A stretch of 64,000 nucleotides of DNA from Rapana venosa. Its lineage: Eukaryota > Mollusca > Gastropoda > Neogastropoda > Muricidae. A program made the translations under genes and the position numbers. The DNA lies in the NCBI GenBank assembly GCA_028751875.1, contig CM054155.1, positions 53,177,548 to 53,241,547 of the forward strand, written 5' to 3'. Shown piece by piece: positions 20,026-33,254 of the stretch. Position 1 is the stretch's first letter. Every line of letters starts with the position of its first letter. The notes beneath the pieces were generated by a model that was not told where the DNA came from, did no database searches, and saw nothing but the letters and a program-made list of their open reading frames with translations.

Positions 20026-21775
20026 CGAATTGGAGCACATACAGTCTAGGCCCTTCAGGCTCCTAATGATGGGGCCATCTTGGCTGCATGTACTTGCGGG
20101 GCAAGCGGAGTCTGCTTTAAGAGCCTTCTCTACTATATCTGTGGGTGAATTATGGTTGAGGGTCTTAGCTGTAGAGGATGCGATATGTTGGGTTGCATTT
20201 TCTTTCAAGCCTGATCTGCAACCTGGTCTGGTTTTCATAGGCCAGTGTGACGCCAAAACATTGCTTGATATTGCTGGGAGAGTTCTAGTGACGATCTTAT
20301 TCCACATATCCCCATTTTTCACTGCCAACATTATCCGACTTGCTCGCGGCTGCACCCACCTACACATATTCTGAGGTCCACACACTACTCAAATTATCTC
20401 TGAATTTTTCTTTATACACCACTCTGCAAAGGGAACTCTCCCTTCGATATTCAGTTTTCTCAGTAGGAAATCAGACTACCCTGGTAGGCCTAAGCTGGGC
20501 TTTTGTTTTTAAAACCTGGTTGTAGTTTTCTCATTCATGATACATACATCTCCCCCTGTATCTATTCTGAACTGACTAAGTGTTCCTTTGATGCTAAATA
20601 CACATTCCAAGCTCTGTTATTGGTCAGCTATCACTGTATCGAATGATGTCACCTCCACTTCATCAACAAACCTGAGTACTGCCACAGCTTCTTGTATTGA
20701 TCTACACTCTTTTGAAATGTCCTTTCTTCTTGCATCCTTCGACAAAATTGTCCTTTTGCAGGGCAGGCTCCTTTCTCTACCATGTTCTTTAATCCCCGCA
20801 TCGAACACGCTATGAACCCCAAGGTGAGGTCTGACGAAAGACCCACAAGGGGAAAAATTTTTAAAACCTGTCCACCTCCACCCTCACGCAAAAAGGGGGG
20901 GAAAAAAAACAGAAATAAATAAAAGACTAGAATATAAATGAATTTTTGGATGATATAGATAATACTGCCCCTGGCTGATTCTTTTAACCTCTTTGAACTG
21001 ATTTTGACCAACCCTACCAGATCCTGGCTAGAATGGTAGATATCATGGCTTCATATGAAAAATACATGATATTTGCTGCTACATTTGGTTCCCTTGATCT
21101 GTTACATGTTTGGCAACTATTCTACGCTTTGTTCAGTGTGAGATCATGTATCAACTGAAGTTTTTCTTTCAAGTCCTGTGTCTCTCAGTCGCCCACAACA
21201 AACCGATCCCTTACTTGATCTTCCCATATCTTCTGTAATTGCAGTGAGCATCCAGAGCTCACAGCTCTTTGAAAAATCCTCCCTTTGTTTTCTGATTCTA
21301 TCTGTTTTTTTTCCTTCCTTGAATGTAGTTCTATTCATGTAGATATTTCGTTTAAACTATGAAAATATGAGTCAAATTTGCTCACCAGGGTATCGAAATC
21401 TTTCTCTCTCTCCTTCCACTTCATGAGCATCCTTGCCTTCTCCGTTTCTTGTCCCCAAACGTGTAAGGATTTGAAAATGCTTCTCTGATTCATCTCCCAT
21501 CCCATACAATAATGTGTCTCTTTGAACTTCACCATCTTCTTTTGACAGTTTGGAAGCATTTCTGTATCTTTTTGATTTAGGTATCCACTCTGCTCTGGCC
21601 ACTCTTCTGGTCGGAAGGAAAATGGTTAGGGTAGCAAATTTCTGCATTCCCATGAAGAAATTTAACCGTGACACTATCCAAGTTTCTTCCTTCTAATCTA
21701 CTCTGCTTACATCAAGGTCTTGAATGCAGGCACAGGAAGGCAGAATACTCGTCACTATTCTGACATCATGTATGT
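20026..21775 (-). pseudogene. Ty3/Gypsy gag, zinc knuckle and protease, broken
   Basis: Minus-strand 5' half of the Gypsy element, present once in the window. The gag region at about 21700-21140 has RYRNASKLSKEDGEVQRDTL, LLYGMGDESEK and, lower down, GRLRDTGLERK. A CCHC-type zinc knuckle can be read across two frames at about 20770-20700, beginning CPAKGQFCRR. The protease active site DTGG lies at 20551-20562 inside FRIDTGGDVCIMNE. A stretch near 21757-21775 (GATGTCAGAATAGTGA on the minus strand) could be the primer-binding region just inside a 5' LTR, but the LTR itself is cut off at 21818. Frameshifts throughout. Confidence 0.8.
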
Positions 21776-21817
21776 GTATCACATTCACAACAATTCCAAC
21801 ATCAGTCGAGTGAAACA

Positions 21818-22350
21818 ACTAGTCTAGCTGCAGAGTTTTTGTAAAATACGTTGACGGGAGTGTATAGATGAATCTGGGGAGACCGGCCAGAAGAGAATTG
21901 CAAAAATCCCGTCGTGAGAGAAATGAGGCCGTGACTATTTGGATTTGGGGGGGGGGGGGCATCAGTGGACAGGTACTTTCGAACTCACTGATACGCCTTA
22001 AATTATAGTAGCACGACTGACAAGTTTGTGTGATGAACTTTTTGCAAGGAGAGTGTGTTGTCAATAAAGATCCTAGATATTACAACCGATTTGAGATGAG
22101 GATTGTTTAATTGTGTCAGCTGTGTGGTGTTTAGGAGTAAGTTGACCTTTATCACTGGAAACGTCCCTCAATGTTGTCACCTCTGTTCTGAACAGCAATA
22201 GCAAATCTGAGGGCCTCAACATCCAGGTCTTTCCAGTTAATATTAATTCCATCCATAACAAGAAAGTAGCTCTTTCTTTCCATTGCAACAAGGCCAAACA
22301 CCTGTACAGATTGTCCAGAAGGAAAGTAAGGAAGGGACCATAGCATTGTG
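21818..22350 (-). pseudogene. LINE family A RT thumb, low-quality copy
   Basis: Counterpart of 5446-5940 within block copy 2. CQSCYYNLRRIS and similar pieces are visible, but the frame is broken by many single-base changes. The C-terminal LHWLPV region and 3' tail present in copy 1 are missing because the block starts inside the RT. Confidence 0.8.
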
Positions 22351-23435
22351 GTTAACCTACATTATTACCACATCACATCACCAATCATCATCAAATTCAT
22401 ACCAAAGTGAAAATCATCTGTTTTATATACCACATTAATATATAAGCTCACTGCTTTTAATCCTCCGTTAGTGTCCCCAGCAAAGTTCATGACCCACAGC
22501 TGGCACATGGGATATAAAATAAAAGGGGCAAAAGGAAAGGCGGCACTAGGAGCTTGCTGCTGTAGCCTTGTTCAGCAGTAAATTACCCTTGTGTCTTTCA
22601 CACATCCACTTGCAACAGAGATTGTCAAAAAACAACAAGCAAGCACTCTATAAAATGAGCTTAACAAGCGTTCTTTTGACTCCAAACATCATGTACTTTC
22701 TTCATAACTGTTGATTTTAGGACAGCAGTTCAAACCGACAAGAAGATAAAGGGAAGGAATGTGCAGGAAGAAACACAATCATAAAAAACAGACATTTCAT
22801 AACTCGCTCTCTAAAAAAGCGATGTTTATATTATATAAAAAAGAACATAGAGAAAACATTGAACAGTCCTGCATGCAGACAAACCTTTGGGGTGGCTGTT
22901 ACATGAACCATTTTCAGAACGGAGGCCATAAATAAACACACCTTAGGGCTACCAAGCGGTCAGCTGTGTGAGAGGTAGGTGATTGATAGTTGGGAGAGAG
23001 TCCTGGGCCAGTCATTAGTGTAGCTATCGACTATCTCTATAAACACATCCTGCTAGTCAGTACAGGCGTTACAGGTACCTCACACCGTCCAACTGTTTCA
23101 TTAGCATTTAGTGGTAGCCATGCTACAGCTGAAGGATAGTTCAAGAACCAATTCCAGTACAGCTCATAATTCGTAGCCCCCAAACACAGTAGAAACCAAG
23201 ATGTCTTTTCAGACTGTCATCAACACATGATACCTCAACAAAAATGGCTCAGGTTTTTAATATCACTGATGTTATCTGATACTATAACAAAGGCATTTTT
23301 CTGATCCTGTTAAGAAATTGTGATCAATGAGTTTATCTACTTATCAGTTCTGTGTTGTGTAACAAAGAACAAATTGCACACAGGCCTACACTATGTACAT
23401 CAAAGCAACACAAAAAAAGAAAAAGAAAACACACA
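22351..23435. other. No recognisable gene (copy of 5930-7050)
   Basis: Same content as the spacer in block copy 1, including the A/T-rich possible promoter near 22514. Nothing further is seen. Confidence 0.6.
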
Positions 23436-24149
23436 CCCACAAAACAGATGACAAAATTTACAAAACTGCATATACACGGGAAACTATATTTTTTTAAAAG
23501 CACATGATTGCTTATTCCATTATCCTTTGAAATAAAAGAATAGCAAAATAAAATAAACACACACAATGAGCGCACGTTCACACACACACACACATACCCA
23601 CACAGCATACAAACATGACACACACACACACACACCACACACACACACACACACAAAATGGCATAAAAACATGTACCCTACCCTAAACTCACACAAACGC
23701 CGTGCACACACACTCATGACTTGCAGCGAGTGTGCACACCACACACATGTAAACTACAAGAAGATGCGCTGGGCACCATGTGCTTGATAAAACTAACAAC
23801 TTGAAACTGACACACAGCCAGAAGCACCTGTCACAAGTAGTTGCTGTGGCCATCACTACACACAACACAACACACACATGCATGCACGTGCACAACGCCA
23901 AACACCACGAAAACCCACTTGTGCGCGAACACACACCACACAACACGCACGCACCCGCCGCCGGGGGGGGGGGGGGGGGGGGGGGGGGCGCTGGGGGGGG
24001 TGGGGGGGGGGGGGTGGGGGGGGGTGCCAGCACGCATGCACAACACACATCCCCGCACACACACACAACCACACAAGACTATAAACACAAACACACACAC
24101 ACACACACATCACACACAACACACACACACACACGCACACGCAGCCATG

Positions 24150-24191
<42 letters not shown>

Positions 24192-24214
24192 CCCGCACAT
24201 AGCACACCACACAA
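23436..24214. repeat. CA microsatellite complex with poly-G tract, copy 2
   Basis: Identical by eye to 7050-7828, including the leader word and the 63-base G-rich tract (here 23964-24026). Confidence 0.95.
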
Positions 24215-24798
24215 AGTAATCCCCCCTCTTTATCTCTCTCTCCCCATCCCCCCCTCCTCTCGTCTCTCTCTCTCATCGTATTCAGACCTCCTAATTTAGG
24301 TTTGTCTGGTATCACTTTACGTGAAAGATTTTAAATTGTAGGACTTACATACTTACTTACTTAGACACACACCCCACCCACACACAACACACACACACAC
24401 ACAAAACACATACAAACACTCAGCCTTCGTTTCCTTGGGAGACAACCATGTTTGTAAAAAAAAATGTTTAAGGAATAGTTAACCAAGTAGCATTACATAA
24501 CGTCCACCACAAACAAGTAAAGCAGTATTAAAGTTTTTGTTCACTTAAAATTGAAGTACATGTAAAAATCGGTAAGGAAATCCAGCAGCGATTGAAGATA
24601 AGCCTTTCAAATAAAATTCGCCCAGTCGATACAATAGACAAGCACAGAAGGAATGTGTGCTGGCACGCCCGACGCAGGACTTGGAACCCCAGACCGAGTC
24701 AGTGCATAGACTAGCACCAGAAGGAATTAGGTTATGGAGTGAAAGTTCCAGCCCGCCAACTAAAGAGTCAGTTTTTCCCTGTTTTGGAGCAGCAGTGA

Positions 24799-24852
24799 AT
24801 CTACCTATCTATCTATCTATCTATCATCTATCTATCTATCTATCTATCTATC
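24799..24852. repeat. (TATC)n microsatellite, copy 2
   Basis: Same repeat number as at 8413-8466. A second CA tract is at 24365-24411. Confidence 0.95.
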
Positions 24853-25025
24853 AATCCTAACTATCTAACTATATGCAGATCATTTTCTTGTACGTAGATT
24901 AGTATATATATAAATAGATACATATATATCTATAATATTAATATATATATATATATAAAATAATATTATATTCTTTCATTCATTTTCCTTTCTTTCTTTT
25001 CTATTATCTGCTGCTGGAGCCTTTC

Positions 25026-27986
25026 GTGGTCATGGGGAGACACAGACCGTCTGGTCCCTGCAGCAAGGCGGGCTGCTTGATGTAGTACAGGCTCAAGGGC
25101 TGGCCAGTGCATCCACGGAGTCGCCTCCATAGTCTCCTTGGTCTACCTCTGGCTTACCAGCCATTGTAATTTGGTGTAAACCTTCCCGTAGGGCAGGTTG
25201 GTCGGCAGGCATTCTAGTGAGGTGACCAAACCACTGATCCTTTGTTGTCGACATAGTGGAGAAATTGGTGTTTAGTCGATCATGTCTCTGATCACCACAT
25301 CTGATCTTGTCGCGTCTTGTCTTGTTGACAGCTTTTCTCAGGCAGCACATTTCACAATGTGACCAATTTTCCTCTCTAATCTTTTTTTAGAGGCCCATGT
25401 CTGACACAGTAAGTGAGTGTTGAACGAAAGAAGGTGTTGATGATTTTGCCTTAGGTGCTCAATGGGATGCTGGAATGTTTTAGAAGGGGGGGCGTGTTGT
25501 ACTGACTGCTTCGCTTTCTGGCATCTTGTTTCTATTGCTCTGATCCATTTTCCCCCCCCCCCCATCTTCACGTAAAGAGGAGCCCAAGTATTTAAATTCT
25601 TTGGTCTGTTTCAGCCAGCTGGGTGACGTTTTGTTGATGTCCAGCTTTCCTGGATTTCTGCTAAAGACATACTTCTGTTTTGTTGATAGTGATATTCAAG
25701 ACCATACCTCTCGCAGCCTTGTTGTTGAGTTGGTCTGTGAGCTCTTTAAGAGCTGCTGTATTCGATTCATCAAGGACTGGTCATCAGCAAATAATGTTCA
25801 ATCAAGGCCTCAAAGATCTGTTTGGGCTTCCTTGTAATCTGGCCCATGTAGATCATGAGAGAAAGGGAGAGAGTACACAGCAACCTGACCCCTGATGTAA
25901 CCGGAACCAGTCGGATGTTCCACTGGCTGATCGGACTTGCGCTCATACTGTTGGCATAGATTGCCTCTGATGTTATTCACGCAACTGCCCCTTCACGTTG
26001 TACTGCTCCATGATCTCCAGAGCTTGTCTCTGTTGACTACGGGTCGAAAGCCTTTTTTCATAGATTAACAAATACTGAATGCAGGTCTTGGTGTATTCGA
26101 TTGCTCTTCACACAGGTGTCGAGTGCAAAAATGCATCTGTGCTCCCTCTACTTTCTTAAAGCCAAACTGCATTCTCAGTAAGTGTTCTGCGCTTTGAACT
26201 GCTTGTGCGCTATTCCCAGAATCTTTGCATACATTTTTCCCTACATGGCATGAGAAGTAAATGCCTCTGTAGGGCTGCAACTCTCTTGCTGCTTTCCTTC
26301 TCCAATAGGCACCACTATTGCATTTTGCCAGTCCATTGGTACTTTCCCCTCTTCCCCTCTTCTGGAATGATGATGGTGAGCCACTTACTCCCGTTTCTTC
26401 TCCGCATGCAAGGATGCTTCATTGTTATGCTGTCCATCGCCTGCTGCATTGCCCTTTGGGCTGGTCTTAATTGCTTTTCTTGTTTTCAGCTTCAAGGATT
26501 TGGTGCACTAACGGTCTCTTACGTGGTGAGAACTGGAGCTGAAGCTTGTACGTACAATGGGTTTAAAAGAACTTTTAAAATAGTCTTAACATTTTTCAGA
26601 AATTTCCTCTTCTTTGTGCCGTGCCACTGAGCATTGCATCATTCACTAACCCTCATCGTCCTTCACATTCTTTTGAAAAATTCTCTTGGGGAGTTCTTGC
26701 AAATTTCACTTAACATTTCTCCAAAATCGCCCAAAATTTGTCTTGGATGCTTAAAAAACACATTTAAATGACCTTCTTGCAATTCAGTACTTGACATAGT
26801 CCTCTCTGTCCCTTGGTCTTGACCCAAGCATTATATAGCTGCTTTTTTTACTTGATGGCTTCCTTCACCTCTTGTTCAACCAGCTGTAGCTTTCCTGTCT
26901 TTACCTCACCACATTTCTTTGTTCCCGACAAACTTCCTTAAGTGTGCAAGAAGATCTGGCTTGAAGTGTCCCAAACTGCTCCATGTTTGAGAGTGGTATC
27001 AATGGAGTCAAGTTTCACCTTGATATGCACATCAATCTTGTTCTTGGCACGTCTTTCTTTTCCGTTTTGAGGAGGTTGATCTTTTAAGGCTGGTTCTCCT
27101 AGGCAGTTGTTATTTACTTCTTCTGAGTACTGGAGGCTAGAATGACAGGCCTGGGTCAGTATCAAGGTAGGCAATTGGGATGGCTTTGAGTCTTTGAGAC
27201 GATAACATGTTCTAATCTTGCCTGTAATAAAGTTTGACTTGGAGACGAGATGTTGAGGTCATTCCATTTGTACCAGTGTAATATGGGAGCTTGGTGTTGG
27301 AAAAAGGTGATGGTTGATGATCAGATCATGCTCTACACATAGTTCCAGCACGTGGTTCCGTTGTAATTGCAAATGTTCAGTGGTCACTGTGGGGTCCCGA
27401 AGTGTTTTGTCCACGGGTATTCTCTCTCACCAACTCTGCGTTTGAAATCACCCATGACAAACAAGGTCCACTATGTCAGGGATGCTGTTTGATGAGTTCG
27501 GAGGGCTCTTGATAAATGGTCTAACCCTCTTCTAAGTACGAAACCGTTACACGTGCATAGTTTGGATAAAAAGACGAAATTTTGTATGGACTTTCATACA
27601 TCGGATTTTAATCAGTCTTTCTGATATGTGTTCTTGTACTTATGAGAATTTCTTTGCTATGTCTGTGGTGTAGATGAATCCCACACCAAGCGAAGCTCTC
27701 TTGTGCTTTTCCTGACCTCACTCCAGATGAGAACAAAAGTTTGAATGCATTTCTTTCGGTCCTTCTCCTATCTTCTAGTGTCTGAAATGCCCATAATGGC
27801 GATCTTTCTTTTGTTCATGAATCCACAATTTCTGGTTCCTTGTTTGTGTAGGCCGCCAGATGATCCATGTTCAAATGTAGTCACTGTTCCTATCTCGAAG
27901 TCCGTTTCCATTGCGAGGTATTTTCCGTTGTATCAATCCGATTGTGTCCCTTTATAGTTTTCTTAGGGTTGAGAATCCACTGTCGG
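25026..27986 (-). pseudogene. LINE family B (RTE-like), copy 2
   Basis: Duplicate of 8640-11600 with the same landmarks and the same frameshifts, for example WFGHLTRMP near 25230-25200 and YRGIYFSCHVGK near 26276-26241. The shared disabling changes show both copies derive from one already broken element or one assembled sequence. Confidence 0.8.
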
Positions 27987-28084
27987 CTTGCTAAGAGCAG
28001 TACACAGCTTCAACTAGCCAGCCGTTAGCCAGCTTGACCTGTTTCGTTTCCCACACGTGGACGATGGGTTTGGACTTTGAGAAA

Positions 28085-28292
28085 CATATATATATATATA
28101 TATACAAATAATATATGATATATATTATATATATAAATAATAATATATATATATAATATATATATAAATATATATAATATATATATATAAATATATATGT
28201 GTGTGTGTAGTGGGTGTGTGTGTGTGTGTGTGTGTGAGTGTGTGTGTGTGTAGTGTGTGTGTGTGTGTTGTGTGTGTGTGTGTGGTTTGTGT

Positions 28293-28324
<32 letters not shown>

Positions 28325-28328
28325 TTTT
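28085..28328. repeat. (AT)n/(GT)n compound microsatellite, copy 2
   Basis: Same lengths as at 11699-11942. Confidence 0.95.
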
Positions 28329-28655
28329 CTGCGTGCATGCGTGCATGTGTGCGTGGATGTGTGTGCATGAGAGTGTTGTTTGTTGTTCTTGATGTTATCG
28401 TTGCTAATATTTTCTTGTTAGTAAGATAAGATCTTCTTAATGAGGGTGGTACAACAGGATTATTTTCCTGTTGTATGACTTTAGATAATAAGATTGGATT
28501 ATTGGGTTTAATAAGTAGGGTTGGATTTTGCGTTGTAGTGATAGTATGTGGAATGACAGTGATGGTGGAATGTGAAGTGAAGCTGTAGAACAGGAAAGGA
28601 AAACATGTAGATGAAGCCTTTTCTGATGACATATGGAAAATGTTGCTGTTGTCAT

Positions 28656-29160
28656 CTGACGGTGATAAGTATGATTATGATGATGAGATGAAGAAGATGA
28701 AGATGAAGAAGATTGAGATGAAGATGTGATAATGAGATGATGATGATGATGGAGTTGTAAATCATGCAAGAATAGTGATGAAAATGATCACAGGATGGTG
28801 CTTGCTAAGATGACAATGATAACATTATAATGGTAATGATGATTGTGATAATGAGATTATGGTGTTGATGATGATAATGATGACAAGGATAAAGATGAGG
28901 ATAATGACATTTGGTAATAATGATATAAGTAATCATTATGGTAATAATGCTTATCATGATGAAACAACAATAATTAAAATGAAGATGACGACACGACGAC
29001 GACGACAACGACGACGACGACGACGACGAGGACGACGACGACGATGATGATGATGAAGATTGTGATGATGATTATGAAGAGATGATGATGATGATGAAAA
29101 TGATGATGATGAAGATGATGATGATGAGATGATGATGAGATGATGATAACAACGAGCTGC
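28656..29160. repeat. GAT/GAC trinucleotide region, copy 2
   Basis: Differs from copy 1 by one lost G in the GAC run near 28991; otherwise the same. Confidence 0.95.
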
Positions 29161-29284
29161 TGCTCTGCTGCTAACTGTATTGATGATAGCAATGACTCTT
29201 CCATCCGTTTTCAAAACCCGAATTTGAAGCTGTGAACTCAACCCTCACCTCAGGCTGGCCACTCTTTTACTTTCTTTTGCCTTT

Positions 29285-30685
29285 ATTGGACACCTCCCAA
29301 CCCGTAGAAACAATTCAATTAGAAGGTCTCAGTTTTCCACCAAGAGTTTCAATCACTCCATGACCATTTCAGCCTCACCCCAAGAAACTTATCCTTCTGG
29401 TGACTTCAACTTCCATTTGACAACCATCCTCTCCTGATGTTAAGCGTCTCTCATCTTTCTTTGTCTAACCACTCTCTTTACCCAACCTGGTAAACAAATC
29501 AACACACAGATCTGGTAACATTTTAGACTGGCTTTATCACCGATGATATTTAACAATGTCTAGGTCACATCTCAGTCTGTAATTGTCGCTACGAACTGAC
29601 TCTCTGATCATTCTACCATTCTTTTTTCCCTAAACATAGCTAAACCTAATCAGAAAGAAAAATTGTATTACCCATGCACCTGCAATGCCCATAGATATAC
29701 AAAATTTTCTTCCAAGGCTGCTGAATGTCAATCACAAATCCATGACCATACGAACCTTTCTAAACACTACACTACCGTCCCCAGCCAACTCCTTGATGAG
29801 CATGCACCTCCTACTGACCATACTCCTTCCTGAAGGCCCTTGTGCACCATGGTACCATCCCATGAGACATCCTGGTCCACAAAACGCAAACGCTGACAAC
29901 AAGAACGGCAAAAAGGTCGAAAAAACAAAACTGAAATCAAACAAACAGCTTCTTCAAACACAAATCAACAAAGTCAAAACCTTAATTCATTCAGCAAAAC
30001 AAAGTAAACTCTTCCCAGTTCTTATGCCACATCTATGACATCTCCTTTTCCTCACATCCACTCTGTTGGGGATTCTGCGAAGGCTAGCCCTCAGCCCTTC
30101 TATCTAACAACCACTCTTGACTTCCTTCTATAATTTTCTGCATTTCCTTTTCTGACAAAACCGCAACATTCACTCCTAGTTTGAGCAGACTCCTATCCAG
30201 CCTGAAATTTGTGATCCTTAATTTTCTGGCACTATCCATCCTGTCCTTTTCACCAGCAAGCGTGACAAGAAATCGAGACAATACTGAAAGGAATGACTAT
30301 AAAATCATGCGGTTTTCGACCCCAAAAACCCTGCTCCTTTCGAAGCAGTGCCAGGCCACAGCTTATCCACTAATCACAAGATATAACCTGATTCTTTCCA
30401 ATGTTTCGGAAATTTCTTTGTCTCTCAAACTGCTTTATCACACCATTACTTAATAAGCATGACCTTGACCCAAACATGCTGAAGAATTACAGACCTGTTT
30501 TCCAACCTACCTTTTATACACTGAAAGTCCTTGAAAGAGAGTTCAGAAACATCTCAACAACCACCTTCTCATCCAACCTATCTTCTTCCTGCGTTTCAGT
30601 CTGCCTACGCGCCAACCACAGCACTGAACCAACCCCGAGTTTTGTTTCTCATCACAGAACAAATTCACTACAGCATGAGTGATAC
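29285..30685 (+). pseudogene. LINE family C fragment, copy 2
   Basis: Duplicate of 12900-14300 with GDFNFHL near 29401-29421 and the same breaks. Confidence 0.75.
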
Positions 30686-31334
30686 AGTATAAACGAGTTA
30701 TGACTAAAACAAACCAGCTGGCCTGCCCAGCATGCATAGCTAAAGCTGGATCCTCGCTTGGGGTCCTGTGCTTCAGTTTTTTTTGCCCAAACCAAATAAT
30801 ACCTAAACATCTCCCCCTTTTTGAATGGAATCATACATTTGATAAAACTTTTTTTATTTTTTATTTTTTTTTTACGTTCCTTCTTTGCATTATAGAATCT
30901 CTAAACATTATCTAAGAAACTAAATTTTCAACCTTCAAGTTCAATAAATGAACAAAATTATAGCAATGAAACATCCAAAACACATCTTTATAAAACCAAG
31001 TTACTAAAATAGTGTCATTACTAAATCCATTATAAATCTACTCAACAACAGTGTAATTATAAAAAACATTTGATAAATGATCAGTTGAAGAGAGAAAAAA
31101 ATTTATAATCACAATAAAGCATTTTCCCGCACATTGATAACCACTTGTTTTGAGTTCTGTGATCTACACTAAAAGAGAATCTACAGGCAACACGGCAACC
31201 CATATTCTCAGTCATGTTTGTTTTGAATTGTGAATCTACTCTAAAAGAGAATCTACCAGACACTGGCATCAGATTCTCATGTAAATGCACCAAGTACTTT
31301 CACCACAATATGAATTAAAAAGAAGCCGAAAGGC

Positions 31335-32320
31335 TCTGGTCTTTCGACCCACTTTTAGGCTGGAAAATCACACAGTCCATCTTTGAAAGACCAGCCTGGC
31401 ACTGAATAGCCATGTGAGGCCCTGGTTTTTATTGCTGCCTGGCTGGAGAACACCGGGGAGTGGTGTGGTGATGCCCAGGGTTCCACCCATGTCCTACGAA
31501 CACTGCAATTCCATAAGCAGAGGCTTCGACAAAACAGGGTCCCTCTCCTAGGCGTTGGTATAGTACATTTAAACGAGACGGACAGGCGCCCGCTGCAGAT
31601 GTTTCCGTTTCGACTCTTTGGATACAGATGGTGAGTTGAACATGTACTACGGATTTGGGGTCTGCATCAACAACGTACCTGCCTCTTCCAAGTGCCTCTC
31701 AGCATCTGTCTTGATGAGCACCTGGACTCCTGGTTTCAGCTCTGACAAGAACTGTCACATGCCCTCCTGTCATAGCTGAGCTGTAGGCTTCACTTCGTCT
31801 TCCTGTTCTGCTTGGCGATGACTGCATCGTTACCGGCTGGGCATCAGCTGCTCCGGGAGTTTGGGAAGCATCGACCTCAGGGGTCTCCCCATGAGGGCTA
31901 CGGCAGGACTCACAACCCTTACTACGAGTGTGTGTAGTTCTTAGTTCAGGAGCGCTACATCCAAAGAATGGCTGCTCGAGTATCTTTTGCTATCTTCACT
32001 GCTCCCTCTGCTGCTCCATTGCCAGTGGAAATGAGGGCTGCTGGTCAGTGGTGGGAAATCGAGTCTCTGCAAATTCTGTGAAATTCAGCACAACTGGAAC
32101 TGGGGTCGCATTGTCACTCACATGACTTCCGGGTATTCCCCTGTGTGGGCAAAACAACCCGGTCAATCTGTTGACAATGAGCATCCGTAGTGACTTCAAT
32201 GGGACCACCTCGATCCAGCACGAGTAGTAATCCACCACTACCAAATGTTTCCTTTCCTTGGTAGGAACAAAGGTCTACCCCAAGCCGATGCCAAGGGCAT
32301 TCAGGCAATGGAGTAGGACG
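31335..32320 (-). pseudogene. Ty3/Gypsy integrase core, copy 2
   Basis: Duplicate of 14950-15935, with VVVDYYSCWIEVVPLKS near 32242-32185. Confidence 0.85.
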
Positions 32321-32334
32321 AAGAGGGCTCCGTG

Positions 32335-32335
<1 letters not shown>

Positions 32336-32392
<57 letters not shown>

Positions 32393-32425
32393 TTTTTTTT
32401 TTTTTTTATTTTTTTTTTTTTATTT

Positions 32426-32470
<45 letters not shown>

Positions 32471-32497
32471 TTTTTTTTTTTTTTTTTTTTATATATA

Positions 32498-32573
<76 letters not shown>

Positions 32574-32574
32574 C
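32336..32574 (+). repeat. Poly-T tract, copy 2
   Basis: Same length and same interruptions as 15951-16189. Exact preservation of a 239-base T run is unexpected for independent genomic copies. Confidence 0.95.
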
Positions 32575-33145
32575 TGGAGAAGGACGATTCAGACAACATT
32601 CTGGCAGTGGTTATTCAGTCATTTACAAATCCTTGCTGATCCCAGGCCACCTAGACTAGCTGTCTGAGCATTCCGACCTCACTTCTGTAGGCCCTGATGT
32701 GTTTCATGTAGCTTGTGCAGCACCTCCTAGCATGCTGATTCCTTGGAACAACTTATTCTGCCTTCATACAACCAATAATCCAGACACTAGCAACAGTTCA
32801 CACGTAACCTGATGGTAAAGGCCTGGAGGCGGATGTTGTTCGACTGGCAGCCATTTCAAAGGTAGTACTCAGACTTGCTGTAATTCTGGTCGAGCACTGT
32901 TGCCGCACGAAGTATGTCAACACAATTAAGTTGCAACAGACCAACATGACTCCAAAGCTCTGGCTGATCGGTCACAGTTTCAACTTTCTTTTCATCTTCT
33001 TACTGTATGTGGCACGGGACTAAAATATCTGATAGTGTGACTGCAATGATCAAAATTCATTCCTTCTGGCACGTGAAAAGTATATTGGCATTGAAATCTC
33101 ATGATCCTAATCAACAATCTTTGCAGGGACTGGAACCTTGTCAAT
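32575..33145 (-). pseudogene. Ty3/Gypsy RNase H end and integrase zinc-finger region, copy 2
   Basis: Duplicate of 16190-16760 with the same frame breaks. Confidence 0.7.
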
Positions 33146-33159
33146 ATCTTTGCTCATAG

Positions 33160-33217
33160 AAAAGAAAAAGGAGGAGAAAAAACAAAAAAAAAAAGTGAAT
33201 AAAAAAAATAGCACCAA

Positions 33218-33254
<37 letters not shown>

